Below the pieces are notes generated by a model, which ran no database searches, was not told where the DNA came from, and saw only the letters and a program-made list of their open reading frames with translations. The translations under genes and the position numbers were made by a program. DNA of 5,380 bases, taken from Novosphingobium sp. (GTDB lineage Bacteria; Pseudomonadota; Alphaproteobacteria; Sphingomonadales; Sphingomonadaceae). Within the stretch, counting starts at the first letter, position 1; each line of letters opens with the position of its first letter. The stretch covers positions 1 through 5,380 of the forward strand of contig JAIXYF010000038.1 of NCBI GenBank assembly GCA_027490345.1, given 5' to 3'. This document shows positions 1 to 4,930 of this stretch, one piece after another.

Positions 1-21
1 ACCGGCAACCTGCGCTTTGCA

Positions 22-222
22 ATGTTGAGCATCAACTGGGTCGCCGTGCCTATCGCGGTGCTGATGGTGCTGATCGCGCGCCGGGCCGAGCGGGACGAAC
101 GGGCGCTGCTGGCGCGGGCTTGGGACGAAGGAAAAGCAAGCGGGTTAGCTGAGACCCTCGATATGAAAGCTATCATTGCCGAAGCGCGCAAAGAGGCTGG
201 AATACCTTCAGAAAGGGACTAG
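22..222 (+). CDS. small single-helix membrane protein, function unknown
   Basis: I do not recognise this 66-residue protein. Residues 6-19 (WVAVPIAVLMVLIA) form one hydrophobic segment. A dense charged stretch follows directly (RRAERDER, 20-27), so by the positive-inside rule the C-terminal part should lie in the cytoplasm. The rest (about 28-66) is rich in Ala, Glu and Lys and probably helical. The start is uncertain: no Shine-Dalgarno sequence precedes the ATG, and the frame is open back to base 1 (seven more codons, TGNLRFA), so this may be the end of a longer gene cut by the window edge. The first part has the high G+C of a sphingomonad gene, but from about codon 38 the composition drops to about 50% G+C. 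The tail may therefore belong to a different DNA source from the head. It ends 53 bp before mrr on the same strand; a shared transcript is possible but not shown. Confidence 0.5.
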   Translation: MLSINWVAVPIAVLMVLIARRAERDERALLARAWDEGKASGLAETLDMKAIIAEARKEAGIPSERD

Positions 223-275
223 CGAGGCCGATTTGCATAATTGTGGGCAGAAGTTTGTCTGCTATCTGAAAACTT
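223..275 (+). promoter_or_regulatory. A+T-rich leader in front of mrr
   Basis: This 53-bp gap is the most A+T-rich stretch of the left block (the block 241-300 has 25 G/C of 60). It contains a small inverted repeat, GCAGA (247-251) and TCTGC (258-262), with a 6-nt loop, 13 nt before the mrr ATG. A TTGCAT at 233-238 resembles a -35 element, but no good -10 hexamer lies 16-18 nt downstream, so I do not call a promoter. There is no clear Shine-Dalgarno sequence before the mrr start. Confidence 0.25.
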
Positions 276-1205
276 ATGGCTATTCCCGATTACCAAGCTT
301 TGATGCTGCCAGTGCTCGTTGCGGCAGCAGAGGGCGAAACACGCGTTCCGGCTGCTGCACAAACCATCGCTGACCGGCTTGGACTAAGCGATGCAGAGCG
401 GGAGGAGATGCTCCCGAGCGGCAAGCAGCGTTTGCTGCACAATCGGGTGCATTGGGCAAAGTTTTACATGACCAAGGCTGGCTTGATCGAGAGTCCGAAG
501 CGAGGTGTGTTTGTGGCATCTGCCGCAGGCCGAAGCCTGCTTGAGAGTAATCCGGATCGGATCGATGTCGAGACATTGAAGCAAATCCCGGCCTTCAAAG
601 ACTACTACAGCCAGTACGCCACGGGGATTTCTACACCTGAGCAAGTCGAGGCCGTCGCCGCTTCGTCGGCAGCCGATGCAACGCCCGAAGAGCAGATCGA
701 TGCGGCCTATTCGCTTCTGACGACCGCTTTGCGTGCCGATCTACTGGGTAGAATTCTAGAACAGTCGCCCTCGTTCTTTGAGCGGCTCATTGTCGATCTG
801 CTGGTGGCGATGGGGTATGGCGGTTCTCACGAGGATGCAGCTAGGCAGCTTGGCAAGACTGGCGACGGCGGCGTTGATGGAATCATCGACGAAGATCGTC
901 TAGGGTTGGACCGCATCTACGTGCAGGCAAAGCGATACGGCGGCGGCTCGGTGGTCGGAAGGCCCGAAGTTCAAGGATTCGTTGGAAGCCTTGTTGGATT
1001 GCAGGCAAGCAAGGGTGTATTTGTCACGACATCGACATTCAGTCGACAAGCCTTGGACTATGCCCGCAGCTTGCAACAGCGGGTCATTCTGATTGATGGA
1101 TCTCGACTAACCGAGTTGATGGTGGAGTTTGGCGTCGGTGTCAGGGCCAGCCGCATAATCGAGGTAAGGCGACTAGATGAAGACTATTTCTCAGAGGAGG
1201 CTTAG
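276..1205 (+). CDS. mrr: Mrr-type type IV restriction endonuclease
   Basis: Predicted DNA endonuclease of the Mrr family, which cuts foreign DNA carrying methylated bases and needs no partner methyltransferase; none is visible here. At 309 residues it has about the length of E. coli Mrr. Residues 1-92 match the winged-helix Mrr N-terminal domain (MAIPDYQALMLPVL; NRVHWAKFYMTKAGLI near 56-71; SPKRGVF near 73-79). Residues 110-150 are a charged linker. Residues 155-300 form the PD-(D/E)xK catalytic domain: Glu169 in SFFERL, Asp201 in GDGGVDG (196-202), and Gln217/Lys219 in VQAKR, followed by GRPEVQGF (228-235) and GVFVTTSTFS (247-256). All expected catalytic residues are present and the frame is intact, so it is probably active. 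The start at 276 matches the family N-terminus, although its RBS is weak. Composition is clearly lower in G+C than the facing minus-strand genes, which suggests horizontal acquisition. The family call is firm; the exact methylation specificity cannot be read. Confidence 0.95.
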   Translation: MAIPDYQALMLPVLVAAAEGETRVPAAAQTIADRLGLSDAEREEMLPSGKQRLLHNRVHWAKFYMTKAGLIESPKRGVFVASAAGRSLLESNPDRIDVETLKQIPAFKDYYSQYATGISTPEQVEAVAASSAADATPEEQIDAAYSLLTTALRADLLGRILEQSPSFFERLIVDLLVAMGYGGSHEDAARQLGKTGDGGVDGIIDEDRLGLDRIYVQAKRYGGGSVVGRPEVQGFVGSLVGLQASKGVFVTTSTFSRQALDYARSLQQRVILIDGSRLTELMVEFGVGVRASRIIEVRRLDEDYFSEEA

Positions 1206-1214
1206 TTCTGAGCC
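1199..1214. repeat. short dyad at the mrr / HNH convergent junction
   Basis: GGCTTAGTTCTGAGCC can pair over 7 bp (one G-U pair) around a 2-nt loop, or 6 bp around 4 nt. It spans the mrr stop codon and the whole 9-bp gap up to the stop codon of the minus-strand HNH-like gene. No T-run follows on either strand, so it is not a classical intrinsic terminator. It might slow convergent polymerases, or it may be chance. Confidence 0.3.
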
Positions 1215-1553
1215 CTACCGCCCCTTCTTCGCGATGCTCGCGTTGAAATCGGGATCCTTGTTCGCCACCCAATCGACGAACTTGCGCACCGCCGGGTTGG
1301 CCAGCAGCACGTCCACGTCCATGCCCGCGCGTTGCAGTTCGGAATTGGTGAAGTTCGTGATCAGGGTGTTCTGGCAGATCGCGTGCATCGGCACGGTATC
1401 GCGCCCGCCGCGGCTTTTGGGCACGGGATGATGCCACACCACCGTCGTGCCGCAGGGGCGGCCGCAGAGCCAGCAGGGCGGTGGGGGCGCCGCCTCGGCG
1501 GCTTCGGCTTCGTCGTCTTCGCGCCAACCGCCTTTGGAGTGCTTGCGTGCCAT
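1215..1553 (-). CDS. HNH-like zinc-binding protein with an incomplete metal site
   Basis: This 112-residue protein has the layout of the small HNH-endonuclease family. A charged N-terminus (1-22) and a proline run lead into CWLCGRP (Cys27, Cys30), a likely zinc-ribbon half. WHHPVPKSRGG (His41, His42) matches the first HNH histidine and its beta-hairpin, and MHAIC (His57, Cys60) follows. Residues 85-107 (ANPAVRKFVDWVANKDPDF) match the C-terminal tail of these small HNH proteins. In the relatives I recall, MHAIC is followed by a CH..IH pattern; here it reads CQNTLI, so the second Cys-His histidine and the later metal-binding histidine are Gln and Ile. The protein may bind DNA or zinc without cutting. 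The ATG at 1553 has AGAAGG 6 nt upstream. It is last in the minus-strand series, 56 bp after its upstream neighbour. Its high G+C is like the other minus-strand genes, so it is probably native and not part of the mrr insertion. Confidence 0.8.
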   Translation of the reverse strand: MARKHSKGGWREDDEAEAAEAAPPPPCWLCGRPCGTTVVWHHPVPKSRGGRDTVPMHAICQNTLITNFTNSELQRAGMDVDVLLANPAVRKFVDWVANKDPDFNASIAKKGR

Positions 1554-1609
1554 CGGGTGCCTTCTGTGCCGGAGCGTGGCCTGCCCTTAGCCGCCGCGCG
1601 CGCCCGCGC

Positions 1610-1963
1610 CTAGGGCTGTTCGGCTTCGGTGGCCAGCCGCTCCAGCCAGGCCCGCGCCTGCTTGGGCTCGCCCACCGCCTGCGCGCGCACCGGGCCGCGT
1701 GCGGCCACGAACTGCTGGTGCAGCGCAAAGGGTTCGTCCAGCAGCAGCTGTTCGCGCAGGTCTGCGATCTCTTCTGCCATGGCTTCCAGTTCAGCCACCA
1801 CCGGGCCGGCGCGGGCGCGGTCGTGGCGGTCCTGCCGGTGATCGAACAGGCCCCAGCTGCCCGCCGCCGTCACCTTGAGCGCGGCGATCAGCGCTTCGCG
1901 GTAGTCTTCTTCCAGCCCCTCGCGGCGGCGGTCGAGGCGTTCGAGGCGGTCGGCACGGGCCAC
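1610..1963 (-). CDS. conserved-looking helical protein of unknown function
   Basis: I do not recognise this 117-residue protein. It is soluble and almost entirely helical: a strongly charged N-terminal helix (ADRLERLDRRREGLEEDYREAL, about 4-25), a motif GSWGLFDH (35-42) that breaks the helix and looks like the conserved core, then a likely coiled coil (VVAELEAMAEEIADLREQLL, about 55-74) and a C-terminal helix (QARAWLERLATEAE). There is no signal peptide or membrane segment. The start is GTG at 1963, chosen because AAAGGA sits 7 nt upstream and because the frame has strong sphingomonad-type codon use throughout. It begins 31 bp after the DUF3237 stop and could be read through from it, but its own good ribosome binding site and a function unlike the metabolic genes suggest it may be a separate housekeeping unit with the HNH-like gene. 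Confidence 0.75.
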   Translation of the reverse strand: MARADRLERLDRRREGLEEDYREALIAALKVTAAGSWGLFDHRQDRHDRARAGPVVAELEAMAEEIADLREQLLLDEPFALHQQFVAARGPVRAQAVGEPKQARAWLERLATEAEQP

Positions 1964-1970
1964 GGTGGTT

Positions 1971-1976
1971 TCCTTT
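1971..1976 (-). promoter_or_regulatory. ribosome binding site that fixes a GTG start
   Basis: The minus strand reads AAAGGA here, 7 nt before the GTG at 1963-1961. No ATG lies in frame near this point, so the site decides the start of the 117-residue protein. Confidence 0.6.
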
Positions 1977-1994
1977 CGGGATGTGGCAGGCGTC

Positions 1995-2456
1995 TTACAA
2001 GACCCGCCATACCCACAGCTTTATCCCCAAGGGATAGCGCGCGCCGGAGCAGATGAAAATGGAGCGATTCATCCAGTCATACGGGCCATCGGGTGCGATG
2101 AATTCGGGCACGGTGCGAAAGTAATAGGCGGACGGGTCCACCTCCTCGCCCGCTGCCAGCCGCGCCATCACTTCTGGCGGACCGTGGCGCAGGCCGCGGT
2201 TGCGGATCTGGATCACCACGCCGTCATCGGTTTCCAGCGCATAGATGGCATCGGCTACCGTCACCCCGTCAGGCCGGGTGAGCTGCCAATCGGCTGCATT
2301 GCCGATGAGCTTGCCCTTGATCTTTGGTCCCTCGACACGCCCGCCGCCCACGATGGGGATAATCCGCCGCGTGCCGTCATAGGTTTTGCCGAGAGCGACC
2401 GGCGGCTCGAGATCGCCGGTCGCCTCGTACACGAATTCGAGATCGGGCTTGATCAT
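1995..2456 (-). CDS. DUF3237 / UPF0311 family protein
   Basis: A 153-residue cytoplasmic protein of the DUF3237 (UPF0311) family. These are small beta-rich proteins common in bacterial catabolic gene clusters; their chemistry is, as far as I know, not established. Family hallmarks are present in order: an opening strand LEFVYEA (6-12), RRIIPIVGGGRVEGP (30-44), ADWQLTRPDG (55-64), a Y-A-L-E-T-D-D-G block (72-79), IRNRGLRHGPPEVMARL (84-100), the YYFRT motif (111-115), and W128-M-N-R with a closing beta hairpin. Length is normal and the frame is intact. Its ATG overlaps the stop of the dehydrogenase gene (ATGA, 2456-2453) and there is no good Shine-Dalgarno sequence, so translation is probably coupled to the dehydrogenase. 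This ties it functionally to that enzyme, perhaps acting on its product or substrate, or as an accessory binding protein. Family call firm, role unknown. Confidence 0.9.
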   Translation of the reverse strand: MIKPDLEFVYEATGDLEPPVALGKTYDGTRRIIPIVGGGRVEGPKIKGKLIGNAADWQLTRPDGVTVADAIYALETDDGVVIQIRNRGLRHGPPEVMARLAAGEEVDPSAYYFRTVPEFIAPDGPYDWMNRSIFICSGARYPLGIKLWVWRVL

Positions 2457-3562
2457 GAAACCGCAAGCACCGGCTTGATCACGCGCCCGCTTTCCCCGCA
2501 GGCGAACGCTGCGTTGATATCCTCGAACGCGAAGGTTTCGACCAGCTTTTCAAAGGGGAAGCGCCCGGCAATGTGGTGTTCAATCAGCTGCGGGATGAAC
2601 ACTTTGGGATCGCTGTCACCTTCCAGAATGCCCATCACGCGCTTGCCGCCGCCCATCAGCGACAGTTCGTTGAAATGGAGCATGGCTTCATGGTCCGATG
2701 CGCCGACCAGGCCGAGGATGCCGCGCGGGGCGAGCAGGCCGAAGGCCAGTTCGATGAGCGCCGCGATGCCGGTGGTGTCGAACGCATAGTTGAGGCCATC
2801 GGGGCAGATGTCGCGCAGCGCGGCTACCAGATCGCCGCCGCCCTGCACCGTGTGCGTGGCGCCCAGTTCACGCGCGAGGTCGAGGCGGTTTTCGTGCAGA
2901 TCGACTGCGATGATCGGGGTGGCCCCGGCAATCTTGCCCGCCATCACCGCAGACAGGCCGACTGCGCCTGCGCCGATCACCAGCAGTGCGCGCCCCGCCT
3001 TCACCGCCATCGAATTGAGCACCGCGCCTGCACCGGTCTGCAAGCCGCAGCCCAGCGGCCCGAGCAGCGCCAGCGGCACATGCGCCGCGCTGGCGGGCAC
3101 TTTGACCACATTGCGCTCGCTGGCCAAGGCATGCGTGGCGAACGAGGACTGGCCGAAGAAGTGGCTGTGCAGCACGCCTGCGGGCGAAGTGACGGCCTTG
3201 CTGCCATCGGGCCGCATGCCGCTGAAATTGTAGAGACCGAACTGGTAGCAATAGGCCGGGGCGTCGTCGCTGCAATTGGGGCACGTGCCGCAGCTGGCGA
3301 ACGTGAGGATCACGGCATCGCCGGGTGCCACTTCGGTCACGCCCGGCCCCACCGCCTCCACCACGCCGGAGCCTTCATGGCCCAGCACCATCGGCAGCGG
3401 CACCGGCACTTGCTGATCGCGCGCGGCCATATCGGTGTGGCAGATGCCTGCCCCCACGATGCGCACCAGCACTTCGCCTGCGCGGGGGGCACCAAGGGTG
3501 GCTTCTTCGATCGTGAAGGGGCTTTGGGCGCCATAGCAGACGGCGGCGCGGATCGTGGTCAT
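2453..3562 (-). CDS. zinc-dependent aryl-alcohol-type dehydrogenase
   Basis: A 369-residue cytoplasmic medium-chain dehydrogenase, oxidising an alcohol to an aldehyde (or the reverse) with a nicotinamide cofactor. The GroES-like half carries the catalytic zinc ligands Cys41 (GICHTD), His62-Glu63 (GHEGSGVVE) and Cys172 (LGPLGCGLQTGAG). The structural zinc lobe has Cys91, Cys94, Cys97 and Cys105 with canonical spacing. The Rossmann fold shows GAGAVG (197-202), and Asp221 at the end of the second strand (IIAVD) points to NAD+ rather than NADP+. FFGQSSFATHAL (135-146), DTTG (262-265) and the ending VIKPVL (361-366) are typical of the benzyl/aryl-alcohol dehydrogenase branch (XylB-like; geraniol dehydrogenases are close relatives). 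The ATG at 3562 has GGAG 8 nt upstream. It lies 25 bp after the serine hydrolase and overlaps the DUF3237 gene by 4 nt, so the three form an operon. The substrate is uncertain: an aromatic, allylic or terpenoid alcohol is most likely. Confidence 0.93.
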   Translation of the reverse strand: MTTIRAAVCYGAQSPFTIEEATLGAPRAGEVLVRIVGAGICHTDMAARDQQVPVPLPMVLGHEGSGVVEAVGPGVTEVAPGDAVILTFASCGTCPNCSDDAPAYCYQFGLYNFSGMRPDGSKAVTSPAGVLHSHFFGQSSFATHALASERNVVKVPASAAHVPLALLGPLGCGLQTGAGAVLNSMAVKAGRALLVIGAGAVGLSAVMAGKIAGATPIIAVDLHENRLDLARELGATHTVQGGGDLVAALRDICPDGLNYAFDTTGIAALIELAFGLLAPRGILGLVGASDHEAMLHFNELSLMGGGKRVMGILEGDSDPKVFIPQLIEHHIAGRFPFEKLVETFAFEDINAAFACGESGRVIKPVLAVS

Positions 3563-3587
3563 CAGGCAGGCTCCGAAAAAGTGCAGA

Positions 3588-4865
3588 TCAGGGCTTGGCG
3601 GCCGCAGGCGTGCGGACGACGGCGTGGAAATAGTCGATCACTTCGCCCGTCAGCCATTCCGGCTCAACCGGCGGATTGTAGCTCAGCTTCACGATCACCG
3701 TGCGGGTTTTCGGGTGGACATAAATGAACTGCCCCGCAAGGCCGACTGCGCTGTAGGCGCCCGGCTCATCGTCCACCTGCCAGGTCTGATAGCCATAGCC
3801 CTTGAATTCGGCTTTGCGCGCATACTCGGCCGGGAAGGCGATCATGGTGGTCATTTCTTTGAGCCACCCGGCGGGGATCACCTGCTGGCCCCCCGCTTGA
3901 CCGCCCACCTTCCCGCCATCGAGCATCATCTGGCCCAGCCGGGCGAAATCGCGCAGAACCGCGTTGAAGGCCATGCCATTGAGCGCGCGGCCCTTGCCCG
4001 GCGGGCCATCAGCCATCCAGAACGCGCCAGCTTCTGCGCCCAGCGGGCCCCACAGGCGGCTGGCGGTATAGGTCTCCAGCTTTTCGCCCGTGGCGCGCTC
4101 AAGGATCCAGCCCAGCACGGCGGTGTCGAGTGTGGCATAGTTGAACGTGCTGCCGGGCGCGGTCTTTTTCCCGATGGTCACGGCCGGATCGGCAAAGCGC
4201 ATTTCGCCCCGTACGATGGCCTTGGTGTGGATCGTGGCGGCAAGGCTGGGATTGGCGCCGAAATCGTAGCGTTCCTCGTAGTCCACGCCCGAACGCATCT
4301 GCAGGATCTGGCGGATCGTGGCATCGCCGTAACCGCCGCTTTTCAGCTCGGGCACATAATCGCCCGCCTTGTCATCCAGCGAGCGGATCTTGCCTTCGCC
4401 CAGCGCAATGCCGACGAGCAGCGCGGTGAAGGTCTTGGCCATCGAGAACGAGATGAAGCGCGTGGCTGCATCCGACTTGTTGCGATAGTCCTCGAACACC
4501 ACCTTGCCGTCCTTCATCACCAGCATCGCATTGGTGAAGGTGCGGTCAGCCCAGGCGGCATAGGGCATGGTCTGCCCGCCCGATGTGTGCGCGGGCATGG
4601 CAAGCGCGGTGCCCGCAGCCAGCGGCAGGGCCGGGCCAGAGCGCGGCACGGCGCGGCTTTCGAAGACCTTGTCGGTATCGCGGAACGTGAAGCTGTTCAC
4701 CGCCGGGTTCAGCCACTGCTCGCGCATCGCGATCACGGCGGGGGAGGGGCCGCTTTCTGCGGCGGATGCTTGCGCAGACTCAGGCGCCGCACTCTGCGCG
4801 CTGGCAGCCACGGGGGCGAGGGCAACACTTGCTGCCAGAACGGCATGCCAAAGGCGCAGGGACAT
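3588..4865 (-). CDS. secreted beta-lactamase-fold serine hydrolase (NylB/esterase type)
   Basis: A 425-residue serine hydrolase of the class C beta-lactamase superfamily (COG1680 type), probably an esterase or amidase (6-aminohexanoate-dimer hydrolase-like) rather than a resistance enzyme. Residues 1-23 form a Sec signal peptide (SLRLW, a hydrophobic core, then ASA before Gln24), so it acts in the periplasm or outside. An Ala/Ser-rich linker follows (24-42). The nucleophile motif is Ser141-Met-Ala-Lys144 in SFSMAKTFTALLVG. The second motif is Tyr243 in STFNYATLDTAVLGW, so YAT replaces the usual Y-x-N. The third-motif region is GLAGQFIYVHP (375-385) with no KTG, as in this non-lactamase branch. 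The ATG at 4865 has AGAGAGGA 6 nt upstream. Just before it lies a long inverted repeat that probably controls it. It is 25 bp ahead of the dehydrogenase gene and presumably releases an alcohol or acid that the cytoplasmic enzymes use. The family is firm; the substrate is not known. Confidence 0.92.
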   Translation of the reverse strand: MSLRLWHAVLAASVALAPVAASAQSAAPESAQASAAESGPSPAVIAMREQWLNPAVNSFTFRDTDKVFESRAVPRSGPALPLAAGTALAMPAHTSGGQTMPYAAWADRTFTNAMLVMKDGKVVFEDYRNKSDAATRFISFSMAKTFTALLVGIALGEGKIRSLDDKAGDYVPELKSGGYGDATIRQILQMRSGVDYEERYDFGANPSLAATIHTKAIVRGEMRFADPAVTIGKKTAPGSTFNYATLDTAVLGWILERATGEKLETYTASRLWGPLGAEAGAFWMADGPPGKGRALNGMAFNAVLRDFARLGQMMLDGGKVGGQAGGQQVIPAGWLKEMTTMIAFPAEYARKAEFKGYGYQTWQVDDEPGAYSAVGLAGQFIYVHPKTRTVIVKLSYNPPVEPEWLTGEVIDYFHAVVRTPAAAKP

Positions 4866-4871
4866 CAGTTT

Positions 4872-4879
4872 TCCTCTCT
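4872..4879 (-). promoter_or_regulatory. strong ribosome binding site touching the inverted repeat
   Basis: The minus strand reads AGAGAGGA, 6 nt before the hydrolase ATG. Its first four bases are the last four bases of the 3' arm of the neighbouring inverted repeat, so folding of that repeat in mRNA would cover part of the site. Confidence 0.65.
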
Positions 4880-4916
4880 CCGGTTATTGTTATGGATAAT
4901 AGCAATGACCGGAGAG
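4876..4916. repeat. 18+18 bp inverted repeat, likely operator or leader hairpin
   Basis: The left arm is CTCTCCGGTTATTGTTAT (4876-4893), the loop GGATA (4894-4898), and the right arm ATAGCAATGACCGGAGAG (4899-4916). The arms match at 16 of 18 positions. Both exceptions would be G-U pairs in a plus-strand RNA but A-C mismatches in the minus-strand mRNA, so the coding transcript pairs less well; this favours a protein-binding DNA palindrome over an RNA hairpin. Weaker inverted similarity continues outside (AGGAAAA on one side, GGGAAAG on the other). The repeat fills most of the 65-bp gap between the oxygenase stop and the hydrolase start. No T-run follows, so it is not a standard terminator. Confidence 0.75.
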
Positions 4917-4924
4917 GTGGGAAA
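4896..4924 (-). promoter_or_regulatory. possible promoter of the hydrolase operon inside the palindrome
   Basis: Read on the minus strand, TATTAT (4901-4896) matches the sigma-70 -10 consensus at 5 of 6 positions. TTTCCC (4924-4919) lies 17 nt upstream and matches the -35 consensus at only 3 of 6. Transcription would begin near 4889, giving a leader of about 24 nt. The palindrome would cover the spacer, the -10 and the start point, which is a classic repressor position. The -35 is weak, so the call is tentative. Confidence 0.35.
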
Positions 4925-4930
4925 GAGATT

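Noticed and set aside
276..1553. mrr and the HNH-like gene as one two-gene defence system
   Set aside because: The genes converge rather than form an operon, differ strongly in base composition, and the HNH site looks incomplete. There is no evidence of joint function.
1554..1609. Terminator or promoter between the 117-residue gene and the HNH-like gene
   Set aside because: The 56-bp gap is a G/C-rich run (alternating GC near 1591-1610) with no convincing hairpin plus T-run and no -10/-35 pair.
1141..1728. 195-codon minus-strand frame across the HNH-like gene
   Set aside because: It has the Arg/Ala/Pro-rich composition of an out-of-frame reading, and it overlaps the end of mrr and two better-supported genes.
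1481..2056. 191-codon plus-strand frame
   Set aside because: It is antisense to the 117-residue gene and part of the HNH-like gene, both of which have good ribosome binding sites and normal codon use.
1965..2789. 274-codon open frame on the plus strand
   Set aside because: It overlaps the DUF3237 gene and the end of the dehydrogenase on the other strand; it shows no recognisable motif and no ribosome binding site worth trusting.
2573..3727. 384-codon open frame on the plus strand
   Set aside because: It lies antisense to the dehydrogenase, which has all zinc ligands and the Rossmann motif. The plus-strand frame is His/Ala/Arg/Gly-rich with no domain and is the usual mirror frame of a high-G+C gene.
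4876..4916. Intrinsic terminator for the oxygenase gene
   Set aside because: The stem is long, but no T-run follows on the minus strand; it is followed by the hydrolase ribosome binding site.
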